64,000 bases of DNA, taken from positions 242,040,602 to 242,104,601 of the forward strand of contig NC_086019.1 of assembly GCF_036323735.1 (NCBI RefSeq). The letters run 5' to 3'. The stretch comes from Rattus norvegicus (taxonomy: Eukaryota; Chordata; Mammalia; Rodentia; Muridae). The translations under genes and the position numbers were made by a program. Positions 1-11,504 of this stretch are shown here, piece by piece (within the stretch, counting starts at the first letter, position 1; every line of letters starts with the position of its first letter). Below the pieces are notes generated by a model that searched no databases, was not told where the DNA came from, and saw nothing but the letters and a program-made list of their open reading frames with translations.

Positions 1-749
1 GGAAGCATAATCCATTGTGTCTTTCCCATTGAATGCCAGGTTTTCTGAAGAAACACCCCAGCTTGTCCAGAAGGCTTATTACTCCAGTTCCCTAGATTCC
101 ACCTCCCTCTGGCTGGCTACCTTCTTGGCCAAGTTCTTCCACCCACCAGCCTTTCCCCTGGTTCCTGCTGTCATCAACCTTTTGATTATATCAGGGCTCA
201 GCTTAAACGTCTTATCTTATTCCCAGGTGTTTACCTATCACACTGTCTTCTGTATTGACACTGCATCTATTTCCTCTATGACTTTATCTCCAGCCTTCAG
301 CACAGCACCTGCTAAAAGGAAAGCACCCGATGAAGGTATACTCTGTGAGTCAATGAGTGAATACCTAAGTAACTTCTTTTACATACCAGGTCCCTGTTTT
401 TTGCTGGAGTGCCTCAAGTTGAATATAGAGATTCCTTTGCTCATCAAGCATAGTTGAGGGGGGTGTCAGCTCATGATTGACACACAACTGAAGATGAATA
501 TGGAATCAAATATAAATGTAGAGCTTAGAACCTGTCATCTTGTTTGAAAACATAGCTCTTAGCAAACCTAAAACTTCCATAAAAATCCTATGTATATGTC
601 CATGTATAGAGAATAAGGCCTTTACATTATCTTAATTTCATTCTTTATATACAAAAGGTTCCTTTACTATTGCTACAGCTTGAAACTCTCATGTATCCTG
701 CAGCAACATGTATTAAAGAATTAAAGATTTGGTTGCCATTTTGTGCTAC
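1..749. other. No gene recognised
   Basis: AT-rich non-coding sequence. A 146-codon open frame (17-457) has no recognisable domain or other coding support and is treated as chance. The stretch around 290-360 vaguely resembles the 3' end of an ancient mammalian L2/MIR-type repeat, too weak to call. Confidence 0.5.
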
Positions 750-1659
<910 letters not shown>

Positions 1660-1985
1660 GGGATGATTAATTTTCTGTGTCAACTTGGCTAAGTTATGAT
1701 GTCCAGATGTTTGGTCAAATGTCTGACTAGCATCATCAGGATGGCACTTTGAGATGCCATTAACATTTATGTCAGAAGATTCTGAGCAAATTCCCTATCA
1801 TAGAATGGGTAGGAAATTTTAACCACTTTGAACCCGTAAGATAGAAGACAAGGTCCTCCAAGGGACGATGAATACTTCCTCAGAATTGGCTTTAGACTGG
1901 AAGACTGGAAGTCTTCCTTAGATACCTAGCCTGTTGGTCTACTCTAAAACTCTAGACTTGTGATTTTATGAGTCAGTTCTTAAAA
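1660..1985 (+). repeat. Probable ancient mammalian interspersed repeat
   Basis: Begins with a GATTAATTTTCTGTGTCAAC-type start followed by an ACTTGGCT motif, which I recognise from an old family present across mammals. I cannot name the family. Heavily diverged, no TSD seen. Confidence 0.35.
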
Positions 1986-1990
1986 CTATC

Positions 1991-2007
1991 TGCGTGCGCG
2001 CGCGCGC

Positions 2008-2057
<50 letters not shown>
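1991..2057. repeat. (GC)n/(CA)n tract, Z-DNA type
   Basis: 67 bp of unbroken purine-pyrimidine alternation. About 28 bp are mostly GC/GCGCAT steps, followed by about 38 bp of CA. CG-rich alternating DNA is the best-known Z-DNA former, and in a CpG-depleted genome the CpG density here is striking. Confidence 0.95.
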
Positions 2058-2489
2058 TCTATTCTTGGAGATACCTGAATAACATAGCCACCAACAGCAT
2101 CTACTACATTTAAACTCCCTTTCTCCTTTCATATTTTCTTCCCTTCCATTATCTGTTGCCGTAGGGAGTTTCTTTAATAATAATTCACTTACAGGTGAAA
2201 CCTTATTTCAGGGCATATTTCTGGAAGCTTTGACCTTGAACAGGGCAATCATTTTTAGCCACATTAAATTCTGAGAATAACACATTTCAGTTGCATCAAG
2301 TAGCTGTGGGCCTGCACCACCAGGGGACATGGTGTGGAGCAAGAGTGAGATTGAGGTGTTCCTCAAACCCCGAAAACCTCATCCCAAGACTGGCAAGAGT
2401 TAGGACTGCTTTCTCCCTGCTCTTAACCTACAAACTCCAGCACACAACCTCTATCTTCCCCACCTGTATGACAGTCATGTAGTCTATGA
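2058..2489. other. No gene recognised
   Basis: Non-coding. The 63-codon frame at 2291-2482 shows no domain. It may belong to the U3 side of the LTR-like segment that follows. Confidence 0.4.
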
Positions 2490-2725
2490 CCAGATTACAG
2501 GTTCAACTCCCTCCCATCTCCACAAGAACCTGCCCAGAATGTTCTTGGAAGTTCCCTTCATGCAAATGAAGCATTACCAGCACTCCTGCCCCAGCTAATA
2601 GTGTACACCCACCCTGGAAATCCCTCCCCACTCACCAAGATCTATATAGCCCCTCTTCACCCTGAATAAAGTTGAGCTGTCTCACTGAAGCTGATTCTAG
2701 AAGTCAATTTGTCACACTTGTGGCC
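2490..2725 (+). mobile_element. Probable LTR fragment (endogenous retrovirus)
   Basis: A TATATAG box at about 2643 is followed about 25 bp later by an AATAAA signal (about 2666-2671) and a short GT/CT-rich tail. This compact TATA-AATAAA arrangement is typical of the U3/R/U5 part of rodent LTRs. No second LTR or TSD could be fixed, so ends are approximate; probably a solo or partial LTR. Confidence 0.45.
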
Positions 2726-3289
2726 ATTCTGACTGATGACCTCCAAAGAAGAGGAGAACCACAGTAGCTATTGCTGTGGAATGGAACTGCTCTCAAAGTT
2801 CAGCAAACTAAAATGCTAAGATGTTTTATTTTTCATGAGTCTTCAGATCAAGTAGAATGATATAGACTGGACTAGAAAAAGGGGAGCCTCATTCTGTTCA
2901 GCATATTTTCCCTTTCTTTTGACAGCAGCAGACTACCTTAGTCATGGCTTCCTTCTGCTAGTAACAGAGTTAACAGGAAAGTTAACGTTTGTGTTGCTTA
3001 TTGAGGCTGCTTCGAACCAGCAGTTCTCTTTTTGTACCACAAAGGATTTTTACACAGGAAGCCACTAAATTCTTTGTTCCCTACAAAGGGTGACTAAGCA
3101 GCATCACATGTACTTAGTATCTTGACTAATATTTTGAATTGCTATAACATGGATTATCAGTGATCTCTAAACTACCAGGGGGGAGGAAAGTCTTTAGTAG
3201 CATTAGGTGGTAGTTAAATTGGAGAGCTACCTCCTCATGCTACCAAGACTATTAGAGAAATTCATCCTTACAATTCCGTTTCTCTACAA
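2726..3289. other. No gene recognised
   Basis: Non-coding sequence up to the target-site duplication of the Npm1 pseudogene. Nothing recognisable. Confidence 0.5.
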
Positions 3290-3300
3290 GCACTTCTAGT
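3290..3300. repeat. TSD of Npm1 pseudogene, tail side
   Basis: GCACTTCTAGT, matching GCACTTTTAGT at 4559-4569 at 10 of 11 positions. It directly abuts the poly(A) tail (seen as T's on the plus strand), as expected for L1-driven retroposition. Confidence 0.8.
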
Positions 3301-4558
3301 TTTTTTTTTTTATTAAAATACTGAGTTTATTTCACATGTATATTTTTGTCTCCCTACCATTCCCACATCTGACCACCACTATTACTATGTCCTATCATAA
3401 CATTCCATACATACTTAAAACCAAGTAAAGGGTAGAGTTCCATCCTTGAAAACTAAACAGGCATTTTAGACAACACATTCTTGGCAATTGAACCTGGACA
3501 ACATTTATCAAACACAGTAGGGAAAGTTCTCACTTTGCATTAAGAAAAGGACAGCCAGATAGCAACTATTACAGAAACAAAGTAAGACAGAATTATTTCA
3601 AACTGTTTAAACCATTTTTCTAAAGAGACTTCCTCCACTGCCAGAGGTCTTGAATAGCCTCCTGGTCAGTCATCCAGAAACAATGGTTCACATAATTAAT
3701 GAACTTGGCTTCCACTTTGGCAAGAGAACCACCTTTTTCTATACTTGCTTGCATTTTTGCCTTAATGTCTTCTACAGAACTAGGTCCTTTGGGTGTTTTG
3801 GGAGTTTTTTCCTGTTTTTTGAAGGACTCTTGACCCTTTGATCTTGGTGTTGATGGTTTTAAATCTTTCCCATTTTGGTTTGATTTTTGTGCATTTTTGG
3901 CTGGGGTATCTCGTACAGATTTCTTCACTGGAAACTTTTCTTCAGTTTCCTCTTTATCAAAACCATCATCATCTTCTTTTTCATTGTCCTGATCATCTTC
4001 ATCATCCTCATCATCATCTTTATCAAGTTTTACTTTTTTTTCTGTGGGACTTTGTTACCACCTCCGGGAGCAGATTTCTTTCCAGATGTGCCTAACAGTT
4101 TTTCATCTTCCTCATCTTCGTCTTCTGACTCTGAGTCTTCCTCTACAGCTACTAGGTGCTGTCCACTAATGTGCACAGGCCCTGAACCACACTTCAACCT
4201 TAAGACCACAGGTAGTGTAATTTCGAAGCCCCCAAGGAAACTGTGGTTGTACAGACATTTTCAAAGTTGCCAGTGTTACTTTAATTGGGCTGCCTTCATA
4301 GTTCATTGCTTCTGCCTCTACGATGTGTAACTCATCTTTTGCCTCTGCTCCTAAACTGACCGTTCTTAATGATAACCAGTGCTCATTTTCATCATTATCC
4401 ACTTTAGAGTGATACTCTTTGTAAGCCTTTAGTTCACAACCGAAAAGGTAGTTCTGAGGCCTAAGAGGGCTCATGTCCATGTCCATCGAGTCTTCCATTA
4501 GGTGGAGGCTCGCACTTCAGTGTGAGAGAAGCCAGACGGAAAACAACTGCCTACTGTC
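3301..4558 (-). pseudogene. Processed pseudogene of nucleophosmin (NPM1/B23)
   Basis: Intronless, reverse-transcribed copy of the nucleophosmin mRNA. The parent gene encodes a nucleolar histone chaperone and ribosome-assembly factor. Reading the minus strand: a short 5'UTR, the start MEDSMDMDMSPLRPQNYLFG (ATG at 4498), then the N-terminal oligomerisation core up to about 4260, where an indel shifts the frame; the acidic D/E-rich tracts follow in another frame (about 4140-3930); then a 102-codon open C-terminal part (3928-3620) that keeps the nucleolar-targeting end with its tryptophans (DLWQWRKSL). About 300 bp of 3'UTR ends in AATAAA and poly(A) at about 3301-3312. A TSD flanks the copy. Substitutions in the N-terminal part and the frameshifts make it non-functional. 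Clear retroposition signs rule out the parent gene. Confidence 0.95.
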
Positions 4559-4569
4559 GCACTTTTAGT
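4559..4569. repeat. TSD of Npm1 pseudogene, 5' side
   Basis: GCACTTTTAGT, partner of 3290-3300. It fixes the 5' end of the retroposed copy at about 4558, so the insert is full or nearly full length. Confidence 0.8.
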
Positions 4570-5014
4570 ATTGTAATCTTACAAGGATTCTTTAGGACAA
4601 GATAAAAGACTGTTACAAAAGGGGAGTCACTTAATATGCTTACATGATAGGGGCTGGGTAGTTCAACATCAGGCATATGAACACCAGAGAAGCTGAGAAG
4701 GTTGTAGATGCTGAACTTTTAAAACTGCATGACTCAGCAGTCTCAATCTGGTGGGGAAGGCCAGAGAGATTTATCGAACGCCAATGGCTTTTGGTCTATA
4801 CTGGAATGCTAAAGAAACCAGAATCTGATGTTGGCAAGGGTTGGCAGTAGCAGCAGCATCACTACCCACTTCCACCTGCTACCGCCACCACCATCACCCC
4901 TCTTCTTGTGATTGACACATTCATCAGCAAGAGGTGAAGGCAGGCAGGCAACATTGGGTTTTCCTTAGACTTCTTTATATCCAGGTTGCTGGGGCAGGTG
5001 CTGCCCATTCTGGG

Positions 5015-5016
<2 letters not shown>
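4570..5016. other. No gene recognised
   Basis: Non-coding. Includes a CAC/CAT-rich low-complexity patch at about 4850-4900. Confidence 0.5.
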
Positions 5017-5069
<53 letters not shown>

Positions 5070-5125
5070 TTGTATGTATGTATGTATGTATGTATGTATG
5101 TATGTATGTATGTATGTATGTATGT
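5017..5125. repeat. Compound microsatellite (TG)n-(TATG)n
   Basis: About 48 bp of TG repeats followed by about 58 bp of TATG tetranucleotide repeats; the second probably arose from the first by TG to TA change and expansion. Confidence 0.98.
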
Positions 5126-5990
5126 TCATTCTGTCCTCCATTAGTCCATCAGGGGAAAACCCCTCAGAGTTACTGAGAGACCTATTGCTTAGCTGGTTTC
5201 AGATCCCATCAAGTTGAAAATCAAGATTAACTACACAGGGACCTTCCTAGATTAGTCATCTCTCCACCCACTGTGGTGGCTGCTTGTCCACTGTTTTCTG
5301 CAGTACTTAGCTTCTTCCTCAGATACACTTTCCCATAACTCAATAACCCCTCCCACTAGCAATTGTCTAGCCCCTTTGTATGCAGAGAAAACAAGCCTTT
5401 CACAGACTGAGCAGGGCAGTATCCAAGCTCAGGCAAACACTGCTTTTGCAACAGGGCTCTTGGTGGATTAGTGGATTTTGAGTATTTGATTTGAATTCAT
5501 GCTGTGTGTCAAAGGTCATGCCAACAGTTCTTTGTAGACTCAGGTATCTCTTTTTAGACTTAATTATTACTATTTCAAGCATAGTTGTGGGACTAGGACT
5601 CTCAGCCTCATAGAAGCTCTTTTGTGCAGCTGAGACGATGCCTCATTTCTTTTCGACATTTTAACAGGGTATGTGCAAACAAACTCCTCATTTGATCTTT
5701 ACCTTGAGGGCAATGTCCTTGATCTTTACTGCCAGGAGTTATCTTAATTTCAGAGGTTTTTTCCTGCTTGGAAAATCTAGCTAGGAGAAATTATTTTTCA
5801 GACTAGTGAGCGCCTGCATCTCTGGGCTATTCTTTCTCTCAGTTCTGTTTACAAATTTATTGGTTCTTGCTTGTGTTTATCTCTCTTTTATAATATCTGA
5901 GCCCAGATAGCTGAAACCAAAGGATCTACTGGTGATTCAAACTCGGAAAAGCATAACAGTTTTATTTCTTATCTTCCAGATTGCCATTTG
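5126..5990. other. No gene recognised
   Basis: Non-coding, nothing recognisable. Confidence 0.5.
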
Positions 5991-6245
5991 TCCTAGTTGG
6001 AATTTCCGTTGCTATGATAAAACATTCTGGCCCAAAGAAACTTGGGAAGGAAGGGGTTGTTCAATCTCTCTCTTGTGTGGGACAGTTCATTATTGAGAGA
6101 AGGCAGGGCAGGAACTTAAGGTAGTAACTGAAGCAGAGACCATAGAGGAACACTGCTTATAGGATTACTCAACTGCTTGTACAGCCCAGGTCCATTTGCC
6201 TAGGGATGGTACTGCCTCCAGTAGGCTGGGCTCTGCTACATCACC
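5991..6245 (+). repeat. Murine interspersed repeat (CTAGTT..GCTATGATAAAACA family)
   Basis: Diverged copy of an abundant murine repeat whose copies read '..GCTGTGATAAAACACCATGACC..GGCTTACA..AGGAGCTGATGCAGAGGCCATGGAGG..'. A related copy lies at 46028-47215 on the same strand. I recognise the family but am not sure of its library name. Confidence 0.55.
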
Positions 6246-6345
6246 CAGCAACCAAAACAAACCAAACTAACCAAACCAAAACAAAAAATACAAACAAACA
6301 AACAAACGAACCAAAACCAAATCAAAACAAAAAACAAAAGCCTTA
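6246..6345. repeat. A/C-rich low-complexity tract (CAAA/CCAAA)n
   Basis: About 100 bp of AACC/AAAC-type repeats, including a (CAAA)n core around 6290-6307; nearly free of G and T. Possibly the A-rich tail of a decayed retroposon. Confidence 0.8.
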
Positions 6346-7397
6346 CAGGCATATACATATGCCAATTTGATGAAGGCAATTATTCATTTAAAGTTCTCTC
6401 TTCCCAGGTGTGTCCATTCGACAACCAAGATGATAATTATGTACTATGTCTCCATAAAGCTGGTGGCCTCTGCCTAGTCACTTATAAATTTCCTAACCAT
6501 TATTTTTCAGTTTATAAAGCACCTTTCTTCCATTTCTTTCTTAAGAACGTGCATGTTGAGTGGAGGGGCTCCTGTGTGGAAGTCCGATGACGTCACATGG
6601 GAGTCAGTTCTCTTCTGCGACAATGTGGATCTGCCTTACCTTTCCTGTACATCCAAGTCCAACGGCATGAGTTTCTGTATTATTGGCTATTGTTATAATA
6701 AACTGTCTCTCAATGGCTTAAAAATTGAACTGCTTATTATATTATTAATAGAACCAAGAGGGAGAGATTGTTATTATTGACACACTCTACCTCGAAGAGG
6801 AAAACTTCTTGCTTTGGAATTATGGAGAAACCTTTTGCTTTGTTTTTTGAATAATGGTGTTATATTCTCACACATTCAAACAATTTTTTTCCCTCCCATA
6901 GCAGGGAACTACTTTTTTTCTAAAGAAAAAAAATCAAAGGCAGGTTTTTAAGTTTGAAAAAAAAATCAGTAAATGAAGAAACTATAGTTTAAAAGTTGCA
7001 AATCCAATTTGGAAACACTAATATTTCTGTAAGCTCTTACTTCAAAGGTCGGAAAATGGAGCAAAGCAGGTCGATGGGAGAAAAGCTTATTATTAACAAA
7101 GTAAGTTTATGAACTAGCAATCTTTCCTCAAAGGCTCATGGGAGAAACAGCTTGAAGGTAGTTGAACTAAAACCTTTTGTGGGATGATTGAATGATGCAA
7201 GGATCCACTGAATGAGAATGCAGAAGCTGCAGGAGGTGCAAAAAGCTGCAGGTCAGCACATCCGGAAGTCCTGAGGATTCTGGGAGATGCTTGTGAAGGG
7301 ATGCAAACTGGAAACTACCCTTTAGCACTCTGTGAAAAAGACAGGAAAAGGTTGTGGCCCCTAGTGGTAGCAAGTCCAATAAGTATAACCTTAATGG

Positions 7398-7399
<2 letters not shown>
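6346..7399. other. No gene recognised; one CRE octamer
   Basis: Non-coding. The only notable short site is a perfect TGACGTCA octamer at 6588-6595, the consensus CREB/ATF site, with no promoter context around it. Confidence 0.45.
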
Positions 7400-7457
<58 letters not shown>

Positions 7458-7493
7458 TGTGTGTGTATGCATGTACATGTGCGCATGTGCATG
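7400..7493. repeat. (TG)n microsatellite with degenerate tail
   Basis: About 57 bp of pure GT repeat (7400-7456), then one CTGT interruption and a mixed TGTG/CATG tail to about 7493. Confidence 0.97.
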
Positions 7494-7606
7494 TCATGCT
7501 CTGAGGTACACGTGGAGGTCAAAGGTCAATGGGGAAGTCAATGCTCTTTTTCCATCATGTAGGTCCTGGGGCTTGGATTCAGGCCATAAGTTCTGGCAGC
7601 AAGTCT
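7478..7606 (-). repeat. B3-family SINE relic, antisense
   Basis: The sequence after the TG tract (TGGAGGTCAAAGGTCAA..CATGTAGGTCCTGGGGCTTGG..TTCTGGCAGCAAG) is the reverse complement pattern of B2/B3-type SINE heads. These elements derive from tRNA and often sit beside TG microsatellites. Ends approximate. Confidence 0.5.
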
Positions 7607-7934
7607 AGACGTTAACATTACAAATATAGTCATCAGCTAATATTTGTGTACCTTGTTATTGTTTTGCCAGATGTGGGTGGAACAACCAGCATGCTCCACT
7701 GCTTTTCGTTTTGATCTTAGTCAGGGAAGGCTCATTGCTGCCGTTGAACTCTCAAGCTTAGTGGTTTGAAAGGGTCATTGAATTGCTTGCTTAGTCTCAT
7801 CATAGCCTTCGAAGGATGGCAGGACGACAGGGAACACTGCTCTGGAAGGTTATTCAGGAATTGAGGTTTCTTTCATCTTGCAGCTACCCCCTTTATAGCT
7901 CCTTGTAGTTTCCTCACTTCCTCTGCTAGCTGAT
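7607..7934. other. No gene recognised
   Basis: Non-coding sequence with nothing recognisable. Confidence 0.5.
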
Positions 7935-8470
7935 GAGAAGGGTGTGGTGATTTAAATGCCATTGCCTATTCTATGTGGTTGTTTTTGTTCACACCTCTCT
8001 TACTCATGTCTGTGGAGGTGGGGCCATGTTTTCTTCCCATTGAGTGTGGACACCCCCAATGACTTGCTGCTAATGAAAAGCAAAGTAGAAACTTCATCTT
8101 CTGGGACTAGTTTGTAAAGGCTTTGTTGTTTTCTTTCTCTGTACCCTTCTCATGTTTCTTTGAGGAATGTCCCTCAAAGACAACTAAGAAAGGTCTTTGT
8201 GGTGGATAACCGGGTTCTTTGTCAAAATGAAGCCCTTTCCCATCTGCCCTATGAATGTACTTTCTTAGCAGTAGATCTTCCAGCCCTAGACAAACCTTCA
8301 GATGACTGAAGCTCTAGTTTATGACTAAACTGCACTTCATGAGAGCCTCTGGATCAAAACCACCAAGTAAAGTCTTCTCAATTTCTGACCCTCACAAACT
8401 GGGTCGGTTAATAAATGTTTGCTATTTAAAGCTGTTAAATTGTAGGCTGATTTTATAGTAACAAATAACG
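7935..8470 (+). repeat. Possible MaLR (MLT1-type) LTR relic
   Basis: Starts TGTGGTGATTTAAATG and ends with a '..TAATAAATGTTTGCTATTTAAAG..TTATAGTAACAAATAAC' stretch resembling the polyadenylation end of old mammalian MaLR LTRs. Highly diverged; assignment tentative. Confidence 0.35.
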
Positions 8471-10674
8471 TAGATGATGAAGAGTTTTTATAATTTATAT
8501 TATAAGATTTTATAATTTTATAATTTATAATTTATAACGTTGAATCTATTAATGTAGCTGCAGCAAGCTGATAAACACTTCATAAACTTCCAGACTTTGT
8601 ATGGAATCTTTTGTTAATCACCATAAGAGATTTTTCATCATTGTAATACTGAGATAACTCAGTGTTTCAGCTGACAGTTTTTGAGGTTTCAAGTCTGTGA
8701 TTCATTGGCCCTGTGGATTTTGTTCTGTGGCAAAGCATTATAGTGGAAGTTTTCAGTAGAGCACACCCTCCCTATGTCCAGGAAGCAAAGAGGAGAAAGG
8801 AGGAGACAGGGCCACCCTATAATCCCTTTTAGAATACATTCCTGTCCTGGCCCTCCTATGAGGCTCTACTACCCAAAGTTTTCCACCAATCTCCCAATAA
8901 CTCTATCTTGGGGACCAAGTTGTCAACACATAGAACATTAGAGGCCAATCAATATTCACACTATGGCAAGTGATTTAGGTGTGATTATTAGTTCTACAGT
9001 GTGGAAAATCAACCATAGAGAGGTTTGGCAGCATTCACAAAGAGTCCAGTTACAGACAGCCCGTAAACAGAGGATCATATCCCTAACTGAAATCAATACT
9101 TTTCCATAGGTAGACTTAAACCTCTGACTGGTAGACAGGGTTAGTGGGGTGATGGGCAGAGCCAGGAATGTTTTCAGTTGATGGTGTGGGAGGAGCCCTG
9201 ACTCCTGTCAGTGTGGGTGAAACAAGAACCTCAGATGATATCCCCAATTGAGAGTAAAATGAATACTGGATGTTGTAGGCTCAGGTAAGCATGATAACAG
9301 ATGTATGCCTGACAGGAAGAAATAAGGGACATAGAAAGTCCCAAGTTGATTAAAATTGTGTTTTCTTTCCCTTTTGGCACATTTCTCTCACAGGGCTGGG
9401 TCAGCTTATTCTATATTCTAAATATATACTATATAACTTGCTGCGTGACAATTTTAAATAATGCAATATGTGAGGAAATGTCTTGTGTATTCTGGGTTAT
9501 AAACACAGTTTTGGGTGTGGTATACCAATGGCATTATTTTCCAGAGATGCACATATTTTATTTTTCATAATAATCTTAGTGCCTTATGTGATAGCTTGCT
9601 TGGGGGTGTGTGATTATACAATGCAGTTTCTGTTGAAGGCACAGATGAACAAATGGTAGAATTTCTTCATTCTTCATGGAAAAGAGAAGCTGGTACACGA
9701 TGTGCAGCCTTACCATCATCCCTCTCCTCCAGGTGCTGGTTAAGAGTTCACCAAGTGTTTTCACAGAGTATCTCACGCTGGTGCCCCATCAGGACATTGG
9801 CACTGCTTGTGCCTGGAGCAGTGGGAGGCGGCCTTATTAAAGCACTTTGTCCGACTCAGCATTGAAAGAGATCTAACAAACTCAGAGAGTGCTCAGAAGA
9901 GAACAATAAAAATTGATTGAACAGACCTTCTAAAGAAAGTTTAGGCAGTCTGGGATTGTTTTAGCAAGCGCTACCAATTGAAGGGGCACAATACTTTTTC
10001 AATACACTCAAACTGTCTTATAAAACTTGTGGTTATCAGTGAGCTATTCCCATGGATGTCAGACACACAGGAAACCCCACCACTCTCCTCTTTGACAGTA
10101 AAAGAAAGCTTCTCTCATCCTCTGCCCATGGAGTAACCACAGTCCATCTACTCTAAGAACATTCTTTGTAGTATCAGAACTTTCTCTGAAGGACTCTGGG
10201 GCTCTCACGTATGATGCAGAGAGGAGCTAACTTCATTATGCCAAAGACTAATGCATATTCTTCCCTTGACCTGGCACGTTGGAAGCTGAGGATCATGGGC
10301 CCTAGAGACACTATGGAGGATCTGTTTCCCTTCTCTGTTCCATTCCCTCTTACTTCTAACTCTTCAACATCTGCTGAATTCTGTAACATATGAATAGACA
10401 GCACACTCATTTTAGTCTTAATACTTACAGGTAAGGGAAGGCTTCGTAGGACAGTGGGATCTTGGAGTTAGAACTTCTCCTGATATTTATGTCATGTTTT
10501 GCCTGAGTCTCAGAGGTATCTTACATGAATGCCACAGAGCTAATTAACTTTATAGATATGGATAAACATTTTCTATGTTGCTGCTCTTGTGTTAGGTATT
10601 GGAAAATATTGGTGAATTGTATATATTTGGTCCATGCCAACATAGAGCTTAAACATGAGGCTTAAAAGCCAACT

Positions 10675-10676
<2 letters not shown>
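8471..10676. other. No gene recognised; AT-rich patch
   Basis: About 2.2 kb of non-coding DNA. The stretch 8480-8540 is almost pure A/T (repeated TTTATAAT units). No open frame above about 80 codons with recognisable content, and no repeat I can name. Confidence 0.5.

Positions 10677-10732
<56 letters not shown>
10677..10732. repeat. (CA)n microsatellite
   Basis: About 56 bp of uninterrupted CA repeat. Confidence 0.98.
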
Positions 10733-10733
<1 letters not shown>

Positions 10734-11092
10734 AATAAGCAATTATAATACAGTGAGATATGTATTGTAAAAGACCATAGGAGAAATGGTCTAACCAGAA
10801 TTAGGGTCAGGGAAATTCTTTTGAGGAGTAGGATACCCTAGTCATCTGTGAAAGATCACAAGTGTTATCAGTTATATTAATTACTTTTTTTTGTTCATAG
10901 TATTAGTCAAGTTTCCCATACTTTGGGAATACATGTCAAACAAGCATGTCCAAATTTGCAGTTCGTGGGCCCTGCATTGCTGAGGATAGCTATGAATGAG
11001 GCTCAACACAAAGTCTTAAAGTTACTAAAATATTATAAAGGTTTTTTTGTTTGGTTTGTTTGTAAATTGATTGCATGATTATTTTTAATTTT
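10733..11092. other. No gene recognised
   Basis: AT-rich non-coding sequence. Confidence 0.5.
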
Positions 11093-11335
11093 TAAAGCTC
11101 TTTTAAAAATTGAACATAGATTCATCTCTCATACAACATATCTTGATGCCAGTTTTCCCTTCCTCTAGTCCTCCCAGTTTCCCCAACTTCCCCAGATCCA
11201 CTCCCCTCCATTTCCCTTCTGAAAAGAGCCAGCCCCTAAGAGACAACCACCAAACACGTTTATATATGACAACGTTGTGTGGCAATGTCAGGAGGTTGAA
11301 TGCAGCTGAACCCATCCAGTTCACCCTGCTATGAG
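11093..11335 (-). mobile_element. Old L1 (Lx-type) 3'UTR fragment
   Basis: On the minus strand this reads as the 3' end of an older murine L1: a stretch giving CTCTTAGGGGCTGG, polypurine GGGGAAGTTGGGG blocks, and an A-rich end at about 11093-11110. Strongly 5'-truncated; no ORF2 remains. Confidence 0.55.
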
Positions 11336-11504
11336 CATACTTTTTGTTTTGTTAAAAAGTGTAATTCCACAATTTAACCAACACCTCCATGGTGTAGAGT
11401 TAAAGAGTGGTTGTTTTGGTATAGATAACTTTAAATTAATGTTAGTAATCATATACGAAGAAATAACTTTGTCTTGAAGCAATATGTTGATAAAACATCT
11501 AAAC
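11336..11504. other. No gene recognised
   Basis: Short spacer between two L1 pieces with no recognisable content. Confidence 0.4.

Noticed and set aside
17..457. 146-codon open frame at the window start
   Set aside because: No recognisable domain, no coding-like context, in AT-rich DNA with partial resemblance to an old repeat. Length is within what chance gives over 64 kb.
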